Positions 15,504-24,204 of a stretch of DNA of 64,000 bases are shown here, piece after piece. Position numbers and translations under genes: made by a program. The notes beneath the pieces were generated by a model. That model was not told where the DNA came from. It ran no database searches and was given only the letters and a program-made list of their open reading frames with translations. Position 1 is the stretch's first letter. The number at the start of each line of letters is the position of its first letter. The DNA is taken from positions 1 through 64,000 of the forward strand of contig NZ_KB899822.1 of assembly GCF_000378425.1 (NCBI RefSeq), read 5' to 3'. This stretch comes from Cohnella laeviribosi DSM 21336 (GTDB taxonomy: Bacteria > Bacillota > Bacilli > Paenibacillales > Paenibacillaceae).

Positions 15504-17609
15504 TTATTCTTCCAGCCACAAAATGCTCGTGACGCCGCGCGGGTAATATTTGCTGCCGGTAATTTCGCCCGCGATGATCTGGTCGCTCCAGCTCCAGACG
15601 GACAGCTCCTCGTGCGTCAGCCACTTCACGTGGGCGGCGTCCGCTCTCGCTCCCTTTTCGTCCCACGGCAGTCCCAGAATGCGCCGGGCGATGAACTGGC
15701 ACAAATAGATTTTGCTCAGCCAGCTGTTGTCGCTCGTCGACGAAATTTTCCAGCCGCCGTCCGGGAACAGGCAGACGCCCTCGCGCAGCACCTCGCGGAA
15801 GTGGCGGTCCAACGCGCGAATGTATGCGCCGAACCTTCCGTCCGCATCCAGCGCTTCCCGGCAGCCGGTCACATAAGGGAAAATCAGTCCTTCGATCGCC
15901 GGAATGATTTTCGAGTTGTTGCCTTCGCCGATGACGGCCGGAATCGTACCGTCCTCCTGGACGTGGCTGACGATCGTGTCGGCGCACCGCTGCGCTTGCA
16001 GGCCCGCAACCTCGGCCAGCTCGCCGCAGCCGGTTTCCTTGAACAGCTTCTCCATCGCCACGTAGGCCGCCCAGGTTTTGCCCGCCAGGTAGATGTTGTT
16101 GCGCGCCTGGCCAAGCGAAACGTCGAGGCTGTCGTACGTCGTGATTTCCGCCCCGCCCATCGTCCGCGAGCTGTCCAGGCCCATGACGCCGTTGCGCTGC
16201 GCCGGGTCCGGGTGGTCCCGGTTCAGCATGCTTTCCAGACAGCTTTCCAGCACGGTCAAATTGGCCTCAAGCCATGCCCGGTCTCCCGTCCGCTCGACAT
16301 AGGCCGCGGCGCAGAGCACCCAGTTGACGAGCTGCTCGTGCGTCATATGCGAGAAGCAGCCGTCGAGACCGTAGCGCTCGTAAGCGGAATAGCCGGGACG
16401 AGACAGCACGTTAGCTACGCCCATGTCATGCGTAAAGCTGATGCCGCCCGGATATTCGGTCTCATCCCCCGGGAAGCGGACCGTATCGGTGTAGCTGTAC
16501 CGTTTGACGAACATGTCGAGCTCGTTGCGCACCGTCCACGGATTGAATTTCAGCTCGAAAAAGAGCTGGTCGACGGTCAGGTCGAACGTGTTCATCATCC
16601 GGTATTCGCCCTCGTTGACGACCCAGAACGGCTCGCCGTCCAGTTCCAGCAGCTGCGTGGAGCCGTAATAGCTGCGGATCGCGTGCGCCATCATAAATTT
16701 CTGGTCCTCGGACAGACGCCCGTTCTCAAGCAGCCCGTTTGCCCGTTCCGCCGAGGCTTTCAGCGCGTCGAAGCGCTCCGCCGCGTATTCCGCCACCGCC
16801 TCGATATTGCGGAAATAACGGGTATAATAGTAAGACGTATCGAGACCCGCGGTGACGATGCCGCCCCGGTAAAAGCAGATCACGAAGCGGTACACGGCTT
16901 TCTCTCCGGGCTCCGCATCGGCGATAAGCGCGCCGACCGTGCCCAGGCCGAACGTCCAGTTCTCGGTCAGCTTTTCCGTCAAAATATCTTCCATGCTGAA
17001 ATGCAGCGCCGAACGCACCCTTTTGTCGTCGGTCGCGATGGCGATGCTGCGCCCTTGTCCGACGCCCGCCAGGCTTGACGTATCGTCCAGCCGCCGCATC
17101 GCGCTGTACGGATCGGCGCCCCGAAAGCCGAAAAACGCCCGCCGCTTGCGGCTCGAACGCGTATTGTCGACGATGAGCTCCGCCAGCACGGCCGGAACGA
17201 GCGCCTCCCGCAGTTCCTCCTCGTCCGCCGTCTTCGGATCGGGAACGGAACGGACCTGCGTATAAATCTTAAACGTCAGGTCGCCCGCGGTCCACGCGTC
17301 CGTGCCGAGGCGGAAGTCCCGCTTCACTTGCGATTTGGGCCACGCGTGCAGCAAGCGCGGCTTGTCCGGGTTCGGGTCCGGATTTTCGATGTCGTACCGT
17401 TTGCTCTCGTCCTCTTCCTGGGATTCGTAGAAGGGCAGCGTATCGTAGCCGCTTCCGTCCTCCCGCTCCAGCCCGATGTAGACGTTCTGCTTCGGCGATC
17501 GGCCGAGCTCGAGATCGAAGCCGCCCCCCGGTCCCGGAAACCCCAGCGTAAAGCTGGCAAAAGCGCCGATCGGCGAATGATGCGCGTTAAAAAAATCGTT
17601 GCGTCCCAT
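15504..17609 (-). CDS. xynB: Beta-xylosidase, glycoside hydrolase family 52
   Basis: 701 residues, close to the 705 of Geobacillus stearothermophilus XynB2. The whole chain is one GH52 domain beginning NDFFNAHHSPIGAFASFTLG. The known nucleophile Glu335 falls here at Glu335 in VVNEGEYRMMNTFD, an exact positional match; the acid/base Asp lies at Asp493 or Asp496 in TTYDSLDVSLGQ. No signal peptide, so it acts in the cytoplasm on imported xylo-oligosaccharides with retention of configuration. It is divergent from an AraC-type regulator (17775-18671), its likely controller, and complements the xylanase operon at 51567-58310. The reverse-strand stretch ends in a bidirectional terminator. Confidence 0.95.
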   Translation of the reverse strand: MGRNDFFNAHHSPIGAFASFTLGFPGPGGGFDLELGRSPKQNVYIGLEREDGSGYDTLPFYESQEEDESKRYDIENPDPNPDKPRLLHAWPKSQVKRDFRLGTDAWTAGDLTFKIYTQVRSVPDPKTADEEELREALVPAVLAELIVDNTRSSRKRRAFFGFRGADPYSAMRRLDDTSSLAGVGQGRSIAIATDDKRVRSALHFSMEDILTEKLTENWTFGLGTVGALIADAEPGEKAVYRFVICFYRGGIVTAGLDTSYYYTRYFRNIEAVAEYAAERFDALKASAERANGLLENGRLSEDQKFMMAHAIRSYYGSTQLLELDGEPFWVVNEGEYRMMNTFDLTVDQLFFELKFNPWTVRNELDMFVKRYSYTDTVRFPGDETEYPGGISFTHDMGVANVLSRPGYSAYERYGLDGCFSHMTHEQLVNWVLCAAAYVERTGDRAWLEANLTVLESCLESMLNRDHPDPAQRNGVMGLDSSRTMGGAEITTYDSLDVSLGQARNNIYLAGKTWAAYVAMEKLFKETGCGELAEVAGLQAQRCADTIVSHVQEDGTIPAVIGEGNNSKIIPAIEGLIFPYVTGCREALDADGRFGAYIRALDRHFREVLREGVCLFPDGGWKISSTSDNSWLSKIYLCQFIARRILGLPWDEKGARADAAHVKWLTHEELSVWSWSDQIIAGEITGSKYYPRGVTSILWLEE

Positions 17610-17774
17610 TGCGGCACACTTCCCCTTCCGAAGCGGTTGTTTTTACCCCCATCATAGTCCAGCGCGGAGCGGCATTACAGGGTCAAAACCCGCTTTTATT
17701 TGGACAAATCGTGCCTTTGCCCGCAGCCGTTGTGCTATAATTCGGATAATCATCCCACTAGCCGGAGGCGCGCC

Positions 17775-18671
17775 ATGAAACGCAAGATGCCGGAAGGCAC
17801 CCATAACAGCCTTGAAGGGCAAATGTACCCGGACATGCAAGCCGCCGTTCAAGTGTTCGCCGCCCATTGGCGCAAGGTCAACGCCGCCTGGACGTATCCG
17901 GAGCACGTTCACCCGCTGTTCGAATTTAACGTCGTGCTGGAAGGCAAACAAAAAATGGTCGTGAACGGGCAAACGGTTATCCAGTCGGAAGGGGATATTT
18001 TGCTCATTCGTCCCCAGGTGGCCCACCGTAGCGACGGCTCCGCGGAGAACGCCGGCATGGTTTATTTCAGCCTGCACTTCGACATCGACGATCCCGCTTT
18101 GAGAAGAATGCTGCTCGCCCGCGAGGAGCCGGTCATCGCGCCGGATTCTCCGCTCGGGCTTTCGCTTCACGAGATTTTCCGGTCCTATCTGCAGCCGCCG
18201 TCGCCGTCCGCGGACCTCTCGCAGGAGCGGCTCGTCGCCCAGCGCTCGGCCTTTCGCTTGTTTGCCGCGCTGTGCGACTGGGCGCTTGCGCAGAGCCGGG
18301 CGGAAGGAGGAGGGCCGCCGGAACGCGCCGCCGACCCCGCCCATACGCTGGCCGGCGCCATGGAACGAATGCTGCGCGAATCGGTGACGGGCCTTGCCGC
18401 CAAACGGACCGCCATCGAGGACATCGCCGCTTCGCTCGGCTATTCGCCCGCCTACTGCAACAAAGCGTTCAAGCAGGTGTACGGCGTCTCGCCCAGGCAG
18501 TACTTGTCCGGCCTGATCGTAAGGGAAGCGAAGCTGCTCCTGATGGACCGCCGGCTGTCCGTCGACGAGATCGCCGTCCGGCTCGGCTACCGGGACGTCT
18601 CGCACTTCAGCAAGCAGTTCAAGCGTTGGACGGGCATTTCTCCGCTCGGCTACCGCAGGCTGTCGCATTGA
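17775..18671 (+). CDS. AraC-family regulator with cupin-type sensor domain
   Basis: 298 residues. The N-terminal half is a cupin-like sugar-binding fold (HVHPLFEFNVVLEGKQKMVV, GDILLIRPQVAHR). The C-terminal domain carries two helix-turn-helices: AIEDIAASLGYSPAYCNKAFKQ and the signature LGYRDVSHFSKQFKRWTGISPLGYR. I start it at 17775 because of the GGAGG ribosome site 7 bp upstream. It is divergent from the GH52 xylosidase across a 165-bp intergenic region, so it probably activates that gene in response to xylose-containing sugars. Confidence 0.9.
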   Translation: MKRKMPEGTHNSLEGQMYPDMQAAVQVFAAHWRKVNAAWTYPEHVHPLFEFNVVLEGKQKMVVNGQTVIQSEGDILLIRPQVAHRSDGSAENAGMVYFSLHFDIDDPALRRMLLAREEPVIAPDSPLGLSLHEIFRSYLQPPSPSADLSQERLVAQRSAFRLFAALCDWALAQSRAEGGGPPERAADPAHTLAGAMERMLRESVTGLAAKRTAIEDIAASLGYSPAYCNKAFKQVYGVSPRQYLSGLIVREAKLLLMDRRLSVDEIAVRLGYRDVSHFSKQFKRWTGISPLGYRRLSH

Positions 18672-18717
18672 ACGCCTAATAACGGCGGAGATATGCCGGT
18701 TTGGCGCCGAAGGCCGA

Positions 18718-19749
18718 TCAGCTGCCGTCCGCATCCTCCTCCCTTTTTTCCATCACGGATTTGATCCGCTGATCCATCGTCTTGCGGCAGATCAGAATGC
18801 CGGCGGGCGTGGACACGACGATCAGGTCGCTCACCCCGATGAGCACCGTTTTCGGCGCATCGGAAAACACAATGTTGCCGGTGCTGTCCACCGCCTCAAC
18901 GTTTCCTTCCATAATGTTGCCGTACCGGTCCGCGCCGCGGATGCGCTCCAGGGCCATCCAGTTTCCGACATCGTCCCACTCGAACCGGGCGGGGATCATA
19001 AAAATCCGGTCGGCCTTCTCCAAAATCGCGTAGTCGACCGATATTTTCGGCAGGCTTGCATACACCGTCTCGAGATGCTCTCCCGCCCCGGTCAGCGCCG
19101 CCCACATCTGCGGCTGATGAAGCGCCATGTAATAAGCGATCGTGGAAGGCCGCCAGGTAAAAATTCCGCTGTTCCAGTAAATGTTGCTGCGCCGGATCAA
19201 CGACTGGGCCGTGCTCGCGTCCGGCTTCTCGATAAAGGACATGACGCGAAACACGTCATCCCGATACGGCTTCGGTTCGGCCTCGATATAGCCGTATCCC
19301 GTCTCCGGCCGGGACGGCACGATCCCGAGCGTCGCGATCGCCCGCTCTTCCCGCGCGACTTCCCCGCACAGGCGCAGCGCTTCCCCAAGCGCGTCCGCGT
19401 CCGGAATATGCTGATCCGAGGGAATGGCCACGAACGCTTCGTCCGAACCCCGGTTCAAAAAGTATAGCGCCGCAAGCGCGATGCCGGGAGCGGTGTCCCG
19501 CTGCTCCGGTTCTTCGATGAGCCGGTCCGCAGCGAGTTCCCGCAGTTGTTCCTTCACTAGCGCGGCATATTTTCGGGAGGTCGAAACGTAAATGTTCTCC
19601 TTCGGAAGCCAGGAGCGGAGGCGGCGGTACGTCAGCTGCAGCATCGTCTCTCCGCTTGCCGTCAATTCGAGAAATTGCTTCGGCTTCGCGTCCGTGCTTC
19701 TCGGCCAGAACCGGCTGCCCTTTCCTCCGGCCATAATCACCGCGTTCAT
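18718..19749 (-). CDS. manC: Mannose-1-phosphate guanylyltransferase
   Basis: 343 residues. It makes GDP-mannose from GTP and mannose-1-phosphate. The nucleotidyltransferase signature MAGGKGSRFWPRSTDAKPKQF opens the protein (first 20 residues shown: MAGGKGSRFWPRSTDAKPKQ), and FIEKPD plus YWNSGIF mark the sugar-binding part. The bifunctional isomerase domain seen in long ManC proteins is absent. I use the ATG at 19749, 8 nt after AGGGG; a GTG three codons upstream is the alternative. It closes the glycan island and supplies substrate for Gmd and the reductase at 35971-38063, 16 kb upstream in the same direction. Confidence 0.9.
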   Translation of the reverse strand: MNAVIMAGGKGSRFWPRSTDAKPKQFLELTASGETMLQLTYRRLRSWLPKENIYVSTSRKYAALVKEQLRELAADRLIEEPEQRDTAPGIALAALYFLNRGSDEAFVAIPSDQHIPDADALGEALRLCGEVAREERAIATLGIVPSRPETGYGYIEAEPKPYRDDVFRVMSFIEKPDASTAQSLIRRSNIYWNSGIFTWRPSTIAYYMALHQPQMWAALTGAGEHLETVYASLPKISVDYAILEKADRIFMIPARFEWDDVGNWMALERIRGADRYGNIMEGNVEAVDSTGNIVFSDAPKTVLIGVSDLIVVSTPAGILICRKTMDQRIKSVMEKREEDADGS

Positions 19750-19895
19750 CGGTATCACCCCTTGGCTATATATATGAAAGGGCGCGGCCGGATGGCTTGG
19801 ACATTTCCCCCTGCCCGACGGCTTGAACCGCCTTTTCTCGCACCATTGCGCCGAACGGGCCGGAGCAAGGCGCGCTTTGGCAAAGGCGCCGCCGG

Positions 19896-20855
19896 CTATC
19901 CGTTCGCTTCCCGCTTCCTGCGGGCGATAAAGCCGATTTTCGACGTCATCCCAAGTTCGGAAAGCAGCTCTTTATACTCCCTGTTCACCCTAGCCAAGAA
20001 ACCGTTCAATGCCGCCTCCGCGCGCCCGTCGGTCCCCGGCCGGACGGGAAACGCCGGCTCCCCCATGCCGTCCTCCGCACGCGGCTGCGGCCGGTCGCGA
20101 AGCACCCAGTTCAGATGGTTCACCAAATGATAATCTTGGGAATAAAAAAAGTCGCCTTCCAGTCCCGCTTGATCCAGCAAAATCCGCAGGCTCCGCTCGC
20201 TGAAGTAAAACAGATGCGCGCTGCGGAAATAAAACGTCCGGTAATTCGGCAGATCGAACGCCGATACCAGAACGTCCCGCAAGTTCGGCACCTCGACGTA
20301 CAGGAGCCCGTCTTCCTTCGCGTAGTCTTTGAGCTGAAGCAAAAATTCCAGCGGATTGCCGACATGCTCCATCACCTGAAAGGCACAAACCGCATCGAAC
20401 GACCGTTTCGCAAGCGGCGTCTCGGCCAGGTAATCCGTATATACCGGACATCCGCACCGCTCCGAAGCGAACTTGGCCGCCTCCGGGTCGATTTCGACGC
20501 CGACCGCTTCTTTCACCTTATCCTTTATATGAAACAAAAAGGCCCCGGACGAACAGCCGACGTCCAGAACCGCCGCATCCCGGCGCAAATATCGTTCGAT
20601 TCGGGCGACCCTGTCCTGCTGGAATCCGACGGCGCTGTCGAACAGCCGCTCGGCGTCGGCCTGTCCGCGGACATCGGGCTTGTAGGCTTTCCGGTATTCG
20701 TTCCGATAGTACCGCTTCAGCTCAGCTTCGTCTTTCCGTTCTTCCAAAAAGCCCAGATCGCACTCCGGGCAGTGGAAAACGCGAAGCTTCTCCCCATTCC
20801 GCAGCCGGTCGGTCAACACCTTCGTGCGGTCTTGGCCGCATAACGGGCAGTTCAC
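19896..20855 (-). CDS. Class I SAM-dependent methyltransferase with N-terminal zinc-ribbon-like motif
   Basis: 319 residues from a GTG start at 20855 that overlaps the stop of the preceding gene (GTGA) and follows AAGGAGG. The N-terminus has CPLCG and CPEC pairs about 25 residues apart, a likely zinc knuckle as found in many sugar C- or O-methyltransferases. The SAM fold follows: VLDVGCSSGAFLFHIK (motif I), then FDAVCAFQVMEHVGNP. It lies in the nonulosonic-acid block, so a glycan is the likely substrate, but position and sugar are unknown. Confidence 0.85.
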   Translation of the reverse strand: MNCPLCGQDRTKVLTDRLRNGEKLRVFHCPECDLGFLEERKDEAELKRYYRNEYRKAYKPDVRGQADAERLFDSAVGFQQDRVARIERYLRRDAAVLDVGCSSGAFLFHIKDKVKEAVGVEIDPEAAKFASERCGCPVYTDYLAETPLAKRSFDAVCAFQVMEHVGNPLEFLLQLKDYAKEDGLLYVEVPNLRDVLVSAFDLPNYRTFYFRSAHLFYFSERSLRILLDQAGLEGDFFYSQDYHLVNHLNWVLRDRPQPRAEDGMGEPAFPVRPGTDGRAEAALNGFLARVNREYKELLSELGMTSKIGFIARRKREANG

Positions 20856-21577
20856 CGGTTTTCCGCCTCCTTCCTTTTTCGCAGGCGAAGCAAAAATGCC
20901 GCCCATTCGAGTTCGATCGGATCGTCGATATTCACAACCTCCCGGTCGATGAGCAGCGGCAGCGTGCGGTCCGTAATCACGTTCCGCTTGTTCAGGAGGC
21001 AATCTCTCGTCAAGGCGTAGCACACCCCGTTGCGCCAATACTTGGCGTCCAGCGCCTGCCTGTAGACCACCCCGGCGCCCTCCGGCTCGTAGAACGACAG
21101 CTTCGAGCCGTTCAGGCCGAAGATTTTCCGGGGATGGAACTTGGACGGCACGGCGCTCACCGTCACGACCGAATCCGCCCCGGACCGGATCAAAAGCTCC
21201 GTCGCCCGCTCCACATCCTCGGCCAGCCGCAGCGGGCTCGTCGGCTCGACCAGCAAAATGACGTCGAACGTCCGGCCGTAATGCTTCTCGGCTTCCGCAA
21301 GCGCGTGGACGGCCGTCTCGACGGCGCCCGCCGTATCCGTGCTCAATTCGGCCGGACGGACGAACGGAGCGTCAAGGCCGTAACGCCTTCCTTCCGCGAT
21401 ATACGCCGCCGAATCCGAGGAAAGGACCTTGGCGTCCAGCCACGGCAGCCGGCCCAAACACAATCCCGCATGGCCGATCAGCGACACCCCGGCCAGCCGG
21501 CGCATGTTTTTGCCTGGGATGCCCTTGCTTCCGCTGCGCGCCGGAACGATGGCAATGACGCTGCGATTCGAATACAT
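20852..21577 (-). CDS. neuA: Acylneuraminate (CMP-nonulosonate) cytidylyltransferase
   Basis: 241 residues. It couples CTP to a nine-carbon acid sugar, the step that makes the glycosyl donor. The signature IAIVPARSGSKGIPGKNMR sits at the N-terminus, with SSDS, the LLVEPTSPLR segment near residue 108 and DDPIELEWA near the C-terminus. Length matches the short bacterial NeuA/LegF/PseF type. It is translationally coupled to the methyltransferase and follows the Gfo/Idh gene by 18 bp. Whether the sugar is sialic, legionaminic or another acid cannot be told from this enzyme. Confidence 0.9.
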   Translation of the reverse strand: MYSNRSVIAIVPARSGSKGIPGKNMRRLAGVSLIGHAGLCLGRLPWLDAKVLSSDSAAYIAEGRRYGLDAPFVRPAELSTDTAGAVETAVHALAEAEKHYGRTFDVILLVEPTSPLRLAEDVERATELLIRSGADSVVTVSAVPSKFHPRKIFGLNGSKLSFYEPEGAGVVYRQALDAKYWRNGVCYALTRDCLLNKRNVITDRTLPLLIDREVVNIDDPIELEWAAFLLRLRKRKEAENR

Positions 21578-21595
21578 GGCCGTCTCCCGTCCCGT

Positions 21596-22603
21596 TTAGG
21601 GGTCCAGCGTTACGGCCCGGTCGGATATGGAGCTTTGCCGGCACGCCTCGACGACCCGCAGGGCGTTCAATCCGTCCCGAAGCGTGCACAGAGGCTCGCA
21701 GCCGCCGCCGACCACGTCGAGAAAATGCTCCGCAAGCCGGAGAAACATCTCGTTCCGTTCGTGACCGAATCGAATCTCCTGCCAATCCCGCCCCGCTTCC
21801 AGGCCGATCTTGACGGCGTCCGGCTCGAAGCTCCACACCAGGCTTCCTTTTTCCCCGACGATCCGGATCGTTCTTTCATGAGGCCGTCCGTACAGGTCCA
21901 GATGAAGCCGCGCCCGAAAGCTCCCATCGTACGACGCCAGAATGTCCACATGATCGTCCGTTTCGATTTCAAGCGGGCTTAAGCGCTCGACTTGGGCGTA
22001 AATCTTCGACGGCATCCCGAACAGCCAGATCATCAGATCGATAAAATGGCTTTCGTCGAGCAGCGCCCCGCCGCCCAATTCCTTGCTCGCCATAAAGAAA
22101 TCCTGATACCGTTCCCACGGATGCCAGTCCGCCAGATGCGCGCTCATGACAAAGTCGGCGTACAAGGGCTTGCCGATCGTGCCGTCCCGCAGCTTGCCCC
22201 GCAGGAAGCGGATGGAAGGCCACCATCTGTACGTATAGCCGACCAGGACGGCGGGCCGCGCCGGATCACCCGCTCCTTCGGCCGCGAGCCGCTCCGCTTC
22301 CGCGAAGGACGGGGCGACCGGCTTCTCCAGCAGCACCGGCTTGCCCCGTTTCAGGCATTCGGCGCACTGGGACACATGAAAGGCCGGGGGAGAAGCGACG
22401 ACCACGGCGTCGAAATCGTCCTGGCGCCATGCCTCGTCCAGCGAGCCGAACGAATGAACGAGCTCCGCGCTTTTCGCCGCTTCTTCCAGCCGGTCCTTGC
22501 GGGGGTCCATGCCGGAGACGCGGCAGCCCAGAAAAGCGAAATTGCGCAAATGCCGCTTGCCGGCGGAACCGGTTCCGGCAACCAAAATATGCTTTGCAGT
22601 CAT
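21596..22603 (-). CDS. Gfo/Idh/MocA-family sugar oxidoreductase
   Basis: 335 residues from the ATG at 22603, which follows a GAGGTG ribosome site. The N-terminal Rossmann fold reads ILVAGTGSAGKRHLRNFAFLG; DAVVVASPPAFHV and the catalytic-lysine segment KPVLLEKPVAPSF follow near residues 70-100. The C-terminal domain contains GGGALLDESHFIDLMIWLFG. Such enzymes oxidise or reduce a sugar carbon with NAD(P). Homologues named PtmF-like occur in nonulosonic-acid gene sets. It begins 5 bp after the TPP-enzyme stop. Confidence 0.88.
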   Translation of the reverse strand: MTAKHILVAGTGSAGKRHLRNFAFLGCRVSGMDPRKDRLEEAAKSAELVHSFGSLDEAWRQDDFDAVVVASPPAFHVSQCAECLKRGKPVLLEKPVAPSFAEAERLAAEGAGDPARPAVLVGYTYRWWPSIRFLRGKLRDGTIGKPLYADFVMSAHLADWHPWERYQDFFMASKELGGGALLDESHFIDLMIWLFGMPSKIYAQVERLSPLEIETDDHVDILASYDGSFRARLHLDLYGRPHERTIRIVGEKGSLVWSFEPDAVKIGLEAGRDWQEIRFGHERNEMFLRLAEHFLDVVGGGCEPLCTLRDGLNALRVVEACRQSSISDRAVTLDP

Positions 22604-22608
22604 GCTTT

Positions 22609-24204
22609 TCACCTCAAATTCGCAGTCATCGACGTATAGCCGGTCTTGTCGAACGCCATTTCCATAAACAACGGCCCCGGAAAGTCCAGGTCCGCCCGTT
22701 CCAGCGCCCTCCGGAATTCCCGGTAACTTCGCACCCGGACCGCCTCCCATCCGATCGCTTTCATCGGCCGGTACCAGCTGGAACCGGCGATTTCGACCGG
22801 CTTGCCGCTGCCCGCCCTGGACGCCGCCGCCCGCCGGATCGAGCCGTAGCCGCCGTCGGACATATAGAGCACGAAGAGCTTGAGCCGAAGCTCGGCGGCC
22901 AGCCTCAGCTCGGCCCAATAGGGCCGGATGCCCCCGTCGCCGGCCAGGCAGACGATCGCGGCCTCCGGATGGGAGACGGCAAGGCCGATGGCGGTCGGAA
23001 CCGAAGTGCCCATGAACCTTCCGTTGCCGCTCCCGCAATATTCGGAAGGCTGCCGCGCCTTCCACACCGTTTCGGCGATCGTGCAGAACAGCCCCGTATC
23101 CGATACGAGAATCGTCTCCTTCCCGTGCAGCCGCTCCTGCACATCCCTCAGCGCCAAGGCCGGCAGCCACGCTTCCCGGAACAGCTCGCGGTCCACCTCC
23201 CGCCAATAGCGGCGCAGAAGCTCCTCGCCCCAGGATTTGGCGGACAGGGCCCGGGCAAGCTCTTCCCCGGCGGCTTCCATATCGAACGGATGCGCGACCG
23301 CCGACGCCTGAAACCCCTCGCTTAATTCATGCCCGGCATTGTCCACAATCACGATCTCCGCCTCCGCGCGGATCGGGCGGACGACCTCCGTATTTCTAAG
23401 CCCGATGCCGACGATCAGATCCGCTTCCCGTAAAATGTTCCGCTCCGGCGACAGCTTCCCCGCTTCGCCGGTCACCAGCCCGCCGAAGAAAGCGCTGCGC
23501 TCGTCGATGCACCCTTTGGCCGCGGCCGTTGCCAGCACGGGCACGCCGAGCCGGTCCCAACGGATCGAGCCGAGCCGCCGGGCCGCCATCGAGCCGAGCA
23601 CGACGGCCGGCTTGCGCGAGCGCTCGACCGCCTCGAGAATCCGCTCGAACGCCCGGCCGCCGTCCTCCCGGTGCGGCAACCCGGACTCGCCGTCCGGATG
23701 GGTCCGGATTTGGGGCTCGCGTTCCGGTTCGTCGGAAATGTCCAGATGGACCGGTCCCGGCGCCTCTTGGACGGCCAGCTCGGCCAGAAGGCCGACGCTG
23801 CGAAGCTCCCGGTCCAGCCGGGCGTACCCCTTCGCCGCCGGACCGCACAGCGCCGCGTGATCGGCCCGCTTGTGCATGTAATAGGCCGGAGCCGCCGAGG
23901 AATACGATTCGCTGACGGTCAGCGCCGGCCTCCCCTCGTACCGGTTCGAGAGGATGCCCGGAATGAAGTTGGCCAGCCCCGGCCCCTTGATCCCGATCGC
24001 GGCCGCCCGCAGCCGGCCGTCCCGGCAGCAGGCGCCGGCCATCAATGCCGCCGCCGCTTCGTGGGCGACCGGATAGAACGGCACGCCCGAATCCTCCAGG
24101 CAGGCGATCAGATCATAGCTGATCCCGCTTCCGGTGATGCCGAACGCATGCCTGACGCCCGACCGGATAAGCTCCCCGGCGAGCCGGCGCGCGAGGCCGC
24201 TCAT
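22609..24204 (-). CDS. Thiamine-pyrophosphate-dependent enzyme of the acetolactate synthase/decarboxylase family
   Basis: 531 residues with the three-domain order of this superfamily: N-terminal Pyr domain with catalytic Glu in VAHEAAAALMAG (about residue 49), central Rossmann-like domain, and C-terminal PP domain with the cofactor motif AGDGGIRPYWAELRLAAEL followed by SDGGYGS in place of the usual NN. Start at 24204 is an ATGA overlap with the preceding gene. Substrate is unknown. Placed between a D-2-hydroxyacid dehydrogenase and a sugar oxidoreductase, it might make an acyl or alpha-keto group used to decorate the glycan; that is inference. Confidence 0.8.
   Translation of the reverse strand: MSGLARRLAGELIRSGVRHAFGITGSGISYDLIACLEDSGVPFYPVAHEAAAALMAGACCRDGRLRAAAIGIKGPGLANFIPGILSNRYEGRPALTVSESYSSAAPAYYMHKRADHAALCGPAAKGYARLDRELRSVGLLAELAVQEAPGPVHLDISDEPEREPQIRTHPDGESGLPHREDGGRAFERILEAVERSRKPAVVLGSMAARRLGSIRWDRLGVPVLATAAAKGCIDERSAFFGGLVTGEAGKLSPERNILREADLIVGIGLRNTEVVRPIRAEAEIVIVDNAGHELSEGFQASAVAHPFDMEAAGEELARALSAKSWGEELLRRYWREVDRELFREAWLPALALRDVQERLHGKETILVSDTGLFCTIAETVWKARQPSEYCGSGNGRFMGTSVPTAIGLAVSHPEAAIVCLAGDGGIRPYWAELRLAAELRLKLFVLYMSDGGYGSIRRAAASRAGSGKPVEIAGSSWYRPMKAIGWEAVRVRSYREFRRALERADLDFPGPLFMEMAFDKTGYTSMTANLR

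Noticed and set aside
21596-23206. Longer start for the Gfo/Idh protein
   Set aside because: The added 200 residues lie over the TPP-enzyme gene in another frame; the ATG at 22603 has a good ribosome site and matches the family start.
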